A stretch of DNA of 64,000 bases from JACCQS01 sp963766765 (GTDB taxonomy: Bacteria; Actinomycetota; Actinomycetes; Mycobacteriales; Geodermatophilaceae). Both the position numbers and the translations under genes were made by a program. The notes under the pieces are model-generated. The model had not been told where the DNA came from. It saw nothing but the letters and a program-made list of their open reading frames with translations, and searched no databases. The stretch covers positions 186,001 through 250,000 of the forward strand of contig CAVYBR010000015.1 of assembly GCA_963766765.1 (NCBI GenBank). Reading direction: 5' to 3'. Within the stretch, counting starts at the first letter, position 1. Each line of letters begins with the position of its first letter. This document shows, in pieces, positions 49,620-57,769 of the stretch.

Positions 49620-50933
49620 TTAGCGAAGGTCGATTTCGGCCAACCGGGCCAGCACCCTGCTGCGCTGCGGCGCGCCGGTCGGCAACTGGCGAAGACAGGC
49701 CTGCCACACCGCCACGTCGTTGCATCCCTCCGCCGTCTCGCCCCACCGTAAGAGCTGGTCGACATGCCCGGAGGCCAGCAACGAGTCTCGAAGTCGACGC
49801 AGGAGCTGCCCGCGCAGTTGAACGACGAGAGGTGCCGTCGAACCCGGCAACAACGGCCCCCGATACGCGTCGAGGGCCTGCCGGTGCGCCCCACGGTCGA
49901 GTAGCCGGCGGACCCGGGCGAGGTCGGAGTCCAGTGGACGGATCAAACGGTAGGGCCGCGACCCGAGAACGTCCTCGCCCACGACGCCGCGCAGCCGCGA
50001 CATCTCTGCCCGGATCGTCACGGCCGGCGCGCTGCCGTGCGACTCGAGCATGAGTTGCTCGGCCGTTCGTCCCTCCCCGGCGAGTGCCGCCTCGGCCAGG
50101 AGGACCAGCAACTCCGAATGCCGCAGAGACAGCTCGACCCGGCGTCCGGGCAGGCTCAGGTACCCGCGGTCGCGACCCAGGACCTCGAGGGTCGCAGTCC
50201 GGGGCGGCGGATCGACGAATGTCCGGCGGTTGATCTGTTCGGGAGCCGCGCGCAAGCGTTGCCAGCGCAACTCGGCCTCGGCGGCAGCTGCGGCCGCGCG
50301 GACCAGCGTGAACATCTGCGGGGACGCCACGTGATCCCCGCCCGTCACGTCCAGGGCGCCGAGTAGTTCACCGGTCATCGGGTCGTGCACCGGCGCGGCA
50401 CTGCAACTCCAGGGCTGAACACGACGGTGAAAGTGCTCACTGCCGTACACCTGCACGCTGTGGTCCAGCGCCAATGCGATGGCGGGCGCGTTCGTACCGG
50501 CGTGCGATTCGCCCCAGTTGGCGCCGGCAATGAAGTGCATCCCCTCGGCCCGGGATCGCAGCCACGAGTCGCCTTCGACCCAGAGCAGGCAGCCGACCGC
50601 ATCCGTGACGGCGACGATCATCTTGTCCGACTCAGCGTCTTCGACGAGGAGCTTGCGAATCACCGGCATGACCGCAGCGAGTGGGTGAGAATCCCGGTAG
50701 GCACGCAACGCGTCGTCGACGAGATCCACGCTCGGTCCGCTGCCGTCGGGATCAACGCCGCTGTCCAGGCTGCGCCGCCACGAGTCCCACACGATCGGAC
50801 GCACGTCGCCGCGTCGGCCCGGCCGATCCACGGGGGTCGTGATCAGGGCTTGATGCGCCGCTCGGATCTGGCGCGTCAGCGTCGAGGTAGGCGCCCCATT
50901 GGGCAGCGCGAGCCACGGGTTGACGGCCGTCAC
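49620..50933 (-). CDS. GAF-domain transcriptional regulator (AcoR-like, without sigma-54 module)
   Basis: A 437-residue regulator. It begins ALITTPVDRPGRRGDVRPIVWDSWRRSLDSGVDPDGSGPSV, the signal-input N-terminus of AcoR-like activators, followed by a GAF domain (DAVGCLLWVEGDSWLRSRAEGMHFIAGANWGESHAGTNA and QPWSCSAAPVHDPMTGELLGALDVTG). In place of an AAA+ core the C-terminus has a winged-helix-like part (RRVELSLRHSELLVLLAEA) and AEMSRLRGVVGEDVLGSRPYRLI. It is divergent in order but same strand as cox and probably its activator. GTG 50933 is preferred; an ATG at 51047 would include palindromic-repeat sequence. Confidence 0.75.
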   Translation of the reverse strand: MTAVNPWLALPNGAPTSTLTRQIRAAHQALITTPVDRPGRRGDVRPIVWDSWRRSLDSGVDPDGSGPSVDLVDDALRAYRDSHPLAAVMPVIRKLLVEDAESDKMIVAVTDAVGCLLWVEGDSWLRSRAEGMHFIAGANWGESHAGTNAPAIALALDHSVQVYGSEHFHRRVQPWSCSAAPVHDPMTGELLGALDVTGGDHVASPQMFTLVRAAAAAAEAELRWQRLRAAPEQINRRTFVDPPPRTATLEVLGRDRGYLSLPGRRVELSLRHSELLVLLAEAALAGEGRTAEQLMLESHGSAPAVTIRAEMSRLRGVVGEDVLGSRPYRLIRPLDSDLARVRRLLDRGAHRQALDAYRGPLLPGSTAPLVVQLRGQLLRRLRDSLLASGHVDQLLRWGETAEGCNDVAVWQACLRQLPTGAPQRSRVLARLAEIDLR

Positions 50934-51040
50934 GCGGTCGGCCCGCTTCGGCACCCGGGGGAAGATTCCATGGCGCGTCCATCGTCGCTGTTTCTCCGCC
51001 GATAAACCAGGGACCTGGGTCCGTGCAGAGGTTCGCCCAG

Positions 51041-51110
51041 ACCGCACATTCTCCGGATAAAGTCCGATCAGCGAGCGGCCAGACCGGACATTCTCCGGAG
51101 AAAGTGCCCC
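51041..51110. repeat. Two family B palindromic elements upstream of the GAF regulator
   Basis: Copies at 51041-51068 (ACATTCTCCGGATAAAGT) and 51082-51110 (ACATTCTCCGGAGAAAGTGC) lie 41 bases apart between the LuxR response regulator stop and the GAF regulator. The flank AGACCGCAC/AGACCGGAC is also repeated. They may end transcription of the two-component operon. Confidence 0.75.
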
Positions 51111-51123
51111 CAGCGCTGAAGAC

Positions 51124-51786
51124 CTAGGACATCAGCCCGGACTCGTAGGCGATCACGATCGCTTGGGCCCGGTCGCGGGCGCCGAGCTTGGTCAGGATTC
51201 GCTTCACGTGCGTCTTCACCGTGTTGTCGGCGATGAACAGTTGAGCGGCCAGTTCCTGGTTGGACAACCCGCGCGCGATGCACGACAACACTTCTCGCTC
51301 CCGATCGGTCAGATCGGCCAGCCGTTGCGAGACAACCCCACCCTCGGAACCCGAAGCCGGTCGCCGGCTGAACTCGTCGATGAGCCGGCGCGTGACGGAC
51401 GGGGACAGCAACGCCTCCCCCGCAGCGACGACCCGGATCGCTTCCACCAGCCGTTCCGGCTCGGTCCGCTTGAGCAGAAAGCCACTCGCGCCGGCGCGCA
51501 GCGCCTGGAACACGTACTCATCGAGTTCGAAGGTCGTCAGGATGACGACCCGCGGCGGTTGCGGCTCCGCGACAGCCGTGATCTGCCGGGTCGCCTCGAT
51601 GCCGTCGAGGACCGGCATCCGGATGTCGACCAGCATCACGTCCGGACGCACCTCACGGGCGATGTGGATCGCCGCCACGCCATCCGGGCCGGTCGCAACA
51701 ACCTCGATGTCGGCAGCCTGCTCGAGAATCATCCGCAGGCCCTCCCGGATCAACGCGTCATCGTCGACCAGGGCAACCCGGATCAT
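51124..51786 (-). CDS. NarL/LuxR family response regulator
   Basis: A 220-residue two-component regulator. The receiver has DDD (residues 8-10), the phospho-Asp in VMLVDIRMPVLDGIEA, the conserved Thr in VVILTTFELDEYV and the Lys in FLLKRTEPERL. The C-terminal LuxR HTH is DLTDREREVLSCIARGLSNQELAAQLFIADNTVKTHVKRILTKL. It overlaps the kinase gene by ATGA, so kinase and regulator are a coupled pair. Likely target is the palindrome upstream of the operon at 53945. Confidence 0.9.
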   Translation of the reverse strand: MIRVALVDDDALIREGLRMILEQAADIEVVATGPDGVAAIHIAREVRPDVMLVDIRMPVLDGIEATRQITAVAEPQPPRVVILTTFELDEYVFQALRAGASGFLLKRTEPERLVEAIRVVAAGEALLSPSVTRRLIDEFSRRPASGSEGGVVSQRLADLTDREREVLSCIARGLSNQELAAQLFIADNTVKTHVKRILTKLGARDRAQAIVIAYESGLMS

Positions 51787-52943
51787 CTGCTGGCACCGCT
51801 TGCGAGTCGTACCGCCAGCTCGAATCCGCGGTCGGGCGCCGGCCCGTACTGCAGCGATCCATCATGCAGCGCGGCGCGAGCGGCCATGCCGCCCAACCCC
51901 CGGCCGGGCTCGGGCTGTCCACCGGAGCCGTTGTCGCGCACGGTGATCACCAAAGCGTCGTCAGCGTCGTGGAGATCGACATCGACATGTACGGACGTCG
52001 CATGCGCGTGCTTGATGACGTTGGTCAGGGCCTCCTGAACGATCCGGTAGGCGGACAATCCGACGCTCGGCGACACAGCCTTGGCGGCATCGGCCAAGCG
52101 CAGGTCGACGTCGAGGCCGGTCTCCCGAACCGACGCGCAGAGGGACTCCAGCTCGGCGATGCCGGGGAGTGGGTTCCGGTCAGCAGTGGCCCGGTCAGCG
52201 TTGCCCTGCAAGACATCAAGCATTCGGTCGAGGTCGGCCAATGCCCGACGTCCAGCCGCGGCAATCGTGGCGAACACCTCTTTGGCTTTGGGGTCTCTGG
52301 CCGCCAGCCCCTCCCCCGCCCCGGCATGCACAACCATGACGTTGACCGCATGGCCCACAACGTCGTGGAGTTCCTGGGCTATCCGGGTGCGCTCGGCCTC
52401 CAGTTCGGCGCGGAACTGCTGGGCGGCGAGTTCGGCGCGGGCCACCTGATTCCCGAGGTTCGCCGCAGCGCCAAGAACCCTCGCTCGCTGGGCTCGACCG
52501 GCGAACCATCCGGCCGTCCACACCGCAAGGATGGCGCCCGCCAGAACCGGCGGGCCTTCGTTGGGGAAGCGGAGGAAGTAGAGCCCAACACCGACATAGC
52601 CCATGACCAGGCACACCAGCGCCTTGGCCAGCGGCACCCTGCTCGCCGCAACCAGCAGAGCTACGAAGTTGGTCCACTGATAGAACTCGCTCGAGAAGCC
52701 CAGGGCGATGAGCGCATAGATCGACAGCCCGTTGACGACGCACGCGGCAAACGGGGCCTGCCGCAGGAAGGCAAGAGACAGCGCCGCCCCCGCCCCGGCC
52801 ACCGTGCGACCGAGGGTCCAACCACCTGGATCGAACACCCAGATCTCAAACATGATCATGACCGCGGCAAGGGCCGCGATCACGATCTCGGGCAGCGAGC
52901 GCCGCAGCTCGCCTGGGGCGAAGCTTCGAGCTGCAGTTCTCAC
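51783..52943 (-). CDS. Membrane-bound sensor histidine kinase (NarX/DesK type)
   Basis: A 386-residue kinase with four to five N-terminal membrane helices (EIVIAALAAVMIMFEIWVF, TVAGAGAALSLAFL, CVVNGLSIYALIALGF, LVCLVMGYVGVGLYF, GAILAVWTAGWFAG). The HisKA_3 domain follows: EAERTRIAQELHDVVGHAVNVMVVHAGAG with the phosphorylated His in ELHDVVGH. The ATPase has N-box VQEALTNVIKHAHA and G-box VRDNGSGG ... GRGLGGMAARAA. The GTG start forms a GTGA overlap with the upstream membrane protein gene, which decides the start. Confidence 0.88.
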   Translation of the reverse strand: MRTAARSFAPGELRRSLPEIVIAALAAVMIMFEIWVFDPGGWTLGRTVAGAGAALSLAFLRQAPFAACVVNGLSIYALIALGFSSEFYQWTNFVALLVAASRVPLAKALVCLVMGYVGVGLYFLRFPNEGPPVLAGAILAVWTAGWFAGRAQRARVLGAAANLGNQVARAELAAQQFRAELEAERTRIAQELHDVVGHAVNVMVVHAGAGEGLAARDPKAKEVFATIAAAGRRALADLDRMLDVLQGNADRATADRNPLPGIAELESLCASVRETGLDVDLRLADAAKAVSPSVGLSAYRIVQEALTNVIKHAHATSVHVDVDLHDADDALVITVRDNGSGGQPEPGRGLGGMAARAALHDGSLQYGPAPDRGFELAVRLASGASR

Positions 52944-53866
52944 CGGGCAGACGGTACGGGCGACTCCAACTCCGCGACCAGGATGTCGGCTGCCGACGGG
53001 CGCCGCCACGCGGTCACGAACACTGCGGTCGCCGTGGCGAACAGCAGCACAGCTGCCACGGCGAGGATTGCCTGCGGTTGAGCCAGATCCGTCGGTGCAA
53101 CGCCGGCCGCCGCCTGCGCGATCGACCAGAACCACAGGACCACGTACCCCGCCACGACCAACCAGATGATTCGGGTGGCCGTACGGGACGCGATGCCCAG
53201 CAGACCGGCAACGATCGCGACCCCGATGAAGATTTGAATGCCGTGGAAGCCCAACGCGTGCGGGAGAGCCGGCTCACCTTCAGCGCCAGACTGCACGTGA
53301 TCCGGGACGCGTCCGACGCTGTCGAAGTACGCAGTACCCAGACTGATCAACCAACTCCCGACGCCGAGACCGGCCAGGATCAGCACCATCCCGGCCCGCA
53401 CTGCCAGGCGGATCGCCGGATCGGCAGGGGACTGCGCGAACGCCCACACGGTGGCTGCCAGGAGGCCGAGCGACAGCACACCGACCGTGATCCCCATCGC
53501 GGCGAAGATCGCACCGTCCACCGGAGTCGTGAAGTTGAAGTGCGAGGGCACCCCGCGCCAGGCCTGTCCAGTGATCAGGCCCACCTCGAGCAGCCCGGAC
53601 ACGATGAGGGTGCCGCCGAGCAGCGCCTCCAGTCGCGGCCGGGACGGAAGCCGATCGAAGATCCAGCCCAGCGTCCACAGCAAGAGCCCCATCGACAAGC
53701 CGAACGTGATCGGCTTGCGGAGCGAGACGGGACCGGCCCATTCCCCGCCCTGGACCAGGAACATGACCACGTGGATCGCGGCTGAGCCGAGCAGGACGAT
53801 GCCGGCTGCTCGGAGATGACGACTGGCTGGCTTGTGGAGTGACAGAGCGGCAGCGAAGGTACGCAC
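52940..53866 (-). CDS. Multi-span membrane protein, first gene of a two-component operon
   Basis: A 308-residue protein with about eight membrane helices, for example AAGIVLLGSAAIHVVMFLVQG, FGLSMGLLLWTLGWIF, FAAMGITVGVLSLGLLAATVW, IRLAVRAGMVLILAGLGVGSW and IIWLVVAGYVVLWFW. Conserved-looking HFNFTTPVDGAIFAAMG and ALGFHGIQIFIGVA are in loops or helix ends and hold histidines. No family name is recognised with certainty. It overlaps the kinase gene by 4 bases and may be the signal partner or the target of the system. GTG start with AAAAGGAG upstream. Confidence 0.7.
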   Translation of the reverse strand: MRTFAAALSLHKPASRHLRAAGIVLLGSAAIHVVMFLVQGGEWAGPVSLRKPITFGLSMGLLLWTLGWIFDRLPSRPRLEALLGGTLIVSGLLEVGLITGQAWRGVPSHFNFTTPVDGAIFAAMGITVGVLSLGLLAATVWAFAQSPADPAIRLAVRAGMVLILAGLGVGSWLISLGTAYFDSVGRVPDHVQSGAEGEPALPHALGFHGIQIFIGVAIVAGLLGIASRTATRIIWLVVAGYVVLWFWSIAQAAAGVAPTDLAQPQAILAVAAVLLFATATAVFVTAWRRPSAADILVAELESPVPSAR

Positions 53867-53916
53867 AGGGGTCTCCTTTTCCTCTGTGCAAACGCTAGGG
53901 AGCCGATGAGCTCAGC

Positions 53917-53960
53917 GCGTCACCCCGCTACGGCAAGTCGGGCGTCACCCCAGGGGGTGA
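53917..53960. promoter_or_regulatory. Direct repeats and palindrome upstream of the two-component operon
   Basis: GCGTCACCCC occurs at 53917-53926 and 53942-53951, 25 bases apart. The second copy is part of a perfect 16-bp palindrome, TCACCCC and GGGGTGA around AG (53945-53960). It lies 79 bases upstream of the membrane protein start, as expected for autoregulation by the LuxR-type regulator. Confidence 0.55.
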
Positions 53961-53973
53961 GGGTGCGCTCCGG

Positions 53974-54375
53974 TCACTTTCCGTCGGGGACGATCAGATT
54001 CATGATCATGCTGACGAAGGTGATGACGATCGCCGCGAGAATCGCGTCCCAGAAGAACTCATCTATATAGAAGGTGAGCGGCGTCGCTTCGGAGATCCAC
54101 TCGGTGATCTGCAGCATGAAGGCGTTCACCAGGAACGCGAACAGTCCGAGCGTCACGATGTAGAACGGCAACGACAGCAGCTTGACGATCGGCTTGATCA
54201 CCGCGTTGACCAGACCGAAGATCAGACCAAGCGCTAGATAGGTGAGAACGTTCTCCACTGCGCCGGTTTCCCCGTTCTGAGCGCTCACCCCGATCCCTGG
54301 GACCACCAGCGTCGCGAGCCAGATCGCGACAGCGTTGACACCAACTTTGATCAAGAAAGAGGCCACGCGGCACAT
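53974..54375 (-). CDS. Phage-holin-like (YvlD family) membrane protein
   Basis: A 133-residue protein with four membrane helices: FLIKVGVNAVAIWLATLVVPG, VLTYLALGLIFGLVNAVIKPIVKLL, LPFYIVTLGLFAFLVNAFML and FWDAILAAIVITFVSMIMNLIV. The pattern NAVIKPIVKLLSLPFYIVTLGLF is the signature of the COG1950 family, annotated as holin-like, although it is widespread outside phages and nothing here is phage-related. Its function is unknown. ATG 54375 and GTG 54366 are both possible starts. Confidence 0.82.
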   Translation of the reverse strand: MCRVASFLIKVGVNAVAIWLATLVVPGIGVSAQNGETGAVENVLTYLALGLIFGLVNAVIKPIVKLLSLPFYIVTLGLFAFLVNAFMLQITEWISEATPLTFYIDEFFWDAILAAIVITFVSMIMNLIVPDGK

Positions 54376-54457
54376 CGTGGCATACCCCTCAGCCACCTCA
54401 CAGCTTCTCGTGACCACGACATAGGCTGGTCTTCGTGGAGAGCGAAGCAACGACCGG

Positions 54458-55342
54458 ATGAGCTCGCCACTGCTGCCGCCGCACATGGACCCGTGGGTGG
54501 CCGAACTCGCCAGCCCGGGTCGTAGGGGCCGACGCCAGCGTGGGAAGAAGAGCCCCAATGAGGACGCCGCGACGGCGGCCCTGAAGGTCCCCATTCCCGC
54601 ACCACGGCGGATCGCGGTGATCGGCCTCAAGGGCGGCACCGGCAAGACGACCTTGGCCGTCGCGATGGGTATGACCTACGCGCGAGTGCGCGGCAACGAC
54701 GTCCTGCTCTTCGATGCAGACACTCGGCACGGCTCGCTGCCGTTACGGACGGGCGTGCTCCCGGTTGCCAGTGCGCACGACCTGGCGGTGACCGGTGATC
54801 CGGGCAGGGTCGACATCCTCGCCGGCTCCTTGGCCCGGTCGCGCGACGGTGTCTGGGTCATGCCGAGTGGTCGTACGGCCGCGCAGAGCGCCGAGATGGA
54901 CGAGCGCGTCTACACCGGAGCGATGAACGCGGTCTATCGGCACTTCCCCATCATGATCACCGATTGCGGCGCCGGGATCGCAACGCCGCTCATGCAGCGA
55001 GTCCTGTCCGGCTCGCACTGCCTCGTGCTGGCGACCACAGCCAGCGCGGACGGCATCATGACGACCGAGAGTGCGGTGGACTGGCTGCATCGCACCGGCT
55101 ACGGCGAACTCACTGGACGCAGCATCGTTGCCCTGACCAACTACGCCCCCAAAGGGCCGGGCATGACGCTGGCGGAGGCGCAGCGCCGCTTCACCTCCTC
55201 CTGCGCGTCGGTCGTGGCCATACCCAGCGACCGGCACCTCGAGATGGGTAGCTACCTCGACCTCGACGCCCTGGCGCCGGCGACTCGGAGTTCCTTCACC
55301 GAACTTGCCGCGCTCGCCCTGCGCGCGGCGTTGCTGGCCTGA
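54458..55342 (+). CDS. MinD/ParA-like ATPase of the type VII secretion region
   Basis: A 294-residue protein with a basic N-terminus (GRRGRRQRGKK) and an ATPase core: RRIAVIGLKGGTGKTTLAVAMGMTYARVRGNDVLLFDADTRHGSLPLR (deviant Walker A, KGGTGKTT), then PIMITDCGAGIATPLMQRVLSG and GRSIVALTNYAPKGPG. It resembles the ATPase half of the protein at 42127-43872 but lacks the Pro-rich part. Such proteins are common in actinobacterial ESX loci. The start ATG has GTGGAGAG 15 bases upstream, rather far. Confidence 0.75.
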   Translation: MSSPLLPPHMDPWVAELASPGRRGRRQRGKKSPNEDAATAALKVPIPAPRRIAVIGLKGGTGKTTLAVAMGMTYARVRGNDVLLFDADTRHGSLPLRTGVLPVASAHDLAVTGDPGRVDILAGSLARSRDGVWVMPSGRTAAQSAEMDERVYTGAMNAVYRHFPIMITDCGAGIATPLMQRVLSGSHCLVLATTASADGIMTTESAVDWLHRTGYGELTGRSIVALTNYAPKGPGMTLAEAQRRFTSSCASVVAIPSDRHLEMGSYLDLDALAPATRSSFTELAALALRAALLA

Positions 55343-55410
55343 CCAGGGGCGCCCCCCGCGGCCTCCTGCGCGCGGACAGCCACCCTGGCCCATCAACTAA
55401 CCTTGATCAC

Positions 55411-55974
55411 GTGACCTCCACTCTTCCGTTGGCGCGCACCAACGCCGAGGCGCACCTGTATATGGATCTGCACCCCTGCGACTGCGGTGAGGTCAACTTC
55501 GACCGAGCGAGTTCGGTGATCGAGGCGGACGGCGACCTCGCCAGCAGGTACGCCGGGATCTGCCTGGGCTGCTCCAAGCTGCGGGAGTTCGTCTTCGCCC
55601 TGCCCCAGGACATCACGCTTCCCGTTCCGGGCACGGTCGTGTTCGGGGACGGCAGCCCTTCGCAGCTGATCGACCCGGGTGAGTGGATGTTCGTGGCCGA
55701 CCGATATGCGCGGGTCTCCCCGAGCAGCCCCACGCCGGGGACCGAAGAGGCTCGTGCGGCGCGCCAGCAGGTTGCCACCGCCGCGGCTGCCATGGACGAG
55801 GTGCTGGCCTTCGTCCCCGAGGACGGGGACATGGTGCCGTACGAAACGGTACGCAGCGAGCGCGGTCGCAGACTCTACGACGCGGAACCTGGCCGCTTCT
55901 TCGCCGACCGGATCACGGTCGTGCGCGACACTTACCGCAAGATCGTCGCTGACATGGATGCCGCGACTTCCTGA
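55411..55974 (+). CDS. Conserved-looking hypothetical protein in the type VII secretion region
   Basis: A 187-residue soluble protein. The N-terminal half has two Cys pairs, HPCDCGEVNFD and GICLGCSKLREFVFALP, which could bind zinc. After SPSQLIDPGEWMFVADRYAR comes a helical half with RAARQQVATAAAAMDEVLAFVPEDGDMVPYETVRSERG and a final helix. I do not recognise a family. Its place between the ATPase and the AAA+ gene suggests a role in the secretion locus. GTG start; it converges on the AAA+ gene. Confidence 0.6.
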   Translation: MTSTLPLARTNAEAHLYMDLHPCDCGEVNFDRASSVIEADGDLASRYAGICLGCSKLREFVFALPQDITLPVPGTVVFGDGSPSQLIDPGEWMFVADRYARVSPSSPTPGTEEARAARQQVATAAAAMDEVLAFVPEDGDMVPYETVRSERGRRLYDAEPGRFFADRITVVRDTYRKIVADMDAATS

Positions 55975-56024
55975 GTGCTCAGCCGCGCGGCACAGCCCTG
56001 GATCAGCTGGACAATTTCAGCAAC

Positions 56025-57710
56025 TCAGAGCTTTTCCAGCCCCACCTTGACGTCCTCGGCGGTCAAGAGCTGCAGTTGTTGCAACGTCGGTCGTTCTTTC
56101 AGCGTCCGTAGCCGCTGGGACTGGACCTTGCGCAGCAGCTCGAACAACTTGCGGGCATCCCGCGCGTTTCCGAAGTTGTCACCCCGCTCGACCGTCATGA
56201 AGTGCTGCAGGAGCAGCGGTTCGGCGTCCTCAGCGAGGCGATAGTCCCCGGAGTTGATCATCCGTTTGGTGATCAGTGTCAGGTCGTCGCCGGAATAGTT
56301 CTCGAACTCGATGGTCTTGACGAACCGAGATGCGAGTCCCGGGTTCGCGTCGAGGAAGTCGACCATCTCCTTGGTGTAGCCGGCGGCGATCACGGCGATG
56401 TCGTTGCGCCAGTCCTCCATCAACTTCACGATCATGTCGATGGCTTCCTGGCCGAAGTCGGCGTTCCCCGCACCCGCCGTGCGCGACAGCGTGTAGGCCT
56501 CGTCCAGGAAGACGACCCCGCCCTTGGCCTCTTCGAACACAGTCGCTGTCTTCTCGGCCGTGTGCCCGAAGTACTGGCCGACCAGATCCCGCCGAGAGAC
56601 CTCTCGCAACGTGCCGCCCGGAAGTACGCCGAGGGCGGCCAACAGTTGTCCGTAGATCCGGCCCACCGTCGTCTTCCCGGTACCGGGGGCACCGGCGAAG
56701 ATCAGGTGATTGCTCACGCCGCCGACGTTGAGCCCGGCACTGCGGCGCCACTCCTGGACCTGGATCTCGTCGATGATCGACTTGACCTCCGCCTTGACCC
56801 CCGCCAGCCCGACCATGGCGTCGAGTTCGGCCAGGAGTTCCTCGACCCGCTTCGGGTCCCCCTTGGTCGTCTCGCTGGTGCTGACCCCGGCGGCCGCGGC
56901 CGCCGCCGCCTCGCGCACCGTCACCGACGCCTTGTCGTGGATCTGGATGCCGGGGGAAGCGGTCTGCTCGACCTTGCAGGCATTGACTTCGCCGTCCGTG
57001 CCGGCTTCGAAGGAGATGCCGACGCCACGGGTGTCGTGGACGTGACAGCTGGTCAGGATCGCGCTCGAACCCTGAACGATCGAGACGCCGCTGTCTCCGG
57101 TGCCGGAGATCTCGCAGCCCTCGAGGGTCGGCTTTGCCGACTGATACGCATAGACCCCTCGGTGGCCCGCACCATCGACCACGCATTGACGGAGGATCGG
57201 ATCCGCACCGAGCCGCAGGACGATGGCATCGTCGGCGCTCTGGGTGATGGTGACCGCATCCACGGTGCCACTGCAGTCCTCGATGACGAGGCCCTGCTGC
57301 GCGCCCTTGATCGTGATGCCTTTGATCGCAAGCTGTGAGCGATCCGTGGCCTTGATCCCGGCTCCGAAGCCCGCCTCTATCACGCACTTGTCCATCGTCA
57401 GTTTTGTGGCGGCCACCTCGACCCCACCTGCGGTTGCGGACCGGATCGTCAGTCCACGCAAGGTCAGTGAGCCACCACCCTGGCACCGGATCGTCGCGTC
57501 GTAACCGCCGCGGCCAGCGATGATGACGTCACCGCCCTCACCGGCGGCAAGGGTCATCGTCAGCCGCGGTTCGAGCCGCAAGTCCACGGACTCCTCGTAC
57601 GTACCAGGGGCAATGACGATCGTCGACCCAGCGGGCGCGTCGAGCAGTGCCTCACGCAGAACCGGGTACGCACCGGGTTGATTCGGCGATACCTGGAGGG
57701 TTCGGCTCAT
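56025..57710 (-). CDS. Beta-helix/AAA+ (EccA-like CbxX) fusion ATPase
   Basis: A 561-residue fusion. Residues 1-260 form a right-handed parallel beta-helix of pectate-lyase type, with turns such as SLTLRGLTIRSATAGGVEVA, KCVIEAGFGAGIKATDRSQL and GCEISGTGDSGVSIVQGSSA. Residues 290-561 are an AAA+ ATPase of the CbxX/CfxQ (EccA) type: LDAMVGLAGVKAEVKSIIDEIQVQEWRR, FAGAPGTGKTTVGRIYG, GGVVFLDEAYTL and NAGL-like DANPGLASRF. EccA proteins help type VII substrates. Here the usual TPR N-terminus is replaced by the beta-helix. The ATG has GAAAGG directly in front. Confidence 0.85.
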   Translation of the reverse strand: MSRTLQVSPNQPGAYPVLREALLDAPAGSTIVIAPGTYEESVDLRLEPRLTMTLAAGEGGDVIIAGRGGYDATIRCQGGGSLTLRGLTIRSATAGGVEVAATKLTMDKCVIEAGFGAGIKATDRSQLAIKGITIKGAQQGLVIEDCSGTVDAVTITQSADDAIVLRLGADPILRQCVVDGAGHRGVYAYQSAKPTLEGCEISGTGDSGVSIVQGSSAILTSCHVHDTRGVGISFEAGTDGEVNACKVEQTASPGIQIHDKASVTVREAAAAAAAGVSTSETTKGDPKRVEELLAELDAMVGLAGVKAEVKSIIDEIQVQEWRRSAGLNVGGVSNHLIFAGAPGTGKTTVGRIYGQLLAALGVLPGGTLREVSRRDLVGQYFGHTAEKTATVFEEAKGGVVFLDEAYTLSRTAGAGNADFGQEAIDMIVKLMEDWRNDIAVIAAGYTKEMVDFLDANPGLASRFVKTIEFENYSGDDLTLITKRMINSGDYRLAEDAEPLLLQHFMTVERGDNFGNARDARKLFELLRKVQSQRLRTLKERPTLQQLQLLTAEDVKVGLEKL

Positions 57711-57769
57711 CCTTTCGGACGATACCTCAGCAGCGCCAACCACTCTGAGCAGTCTCCTAGGGTGGACCC

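Noticed and set aside
53974..54375. Prophage holin
   Set aside because: The YvlD family is common in non-phage contexts, and no lysin, capsid or integrase gene is near.
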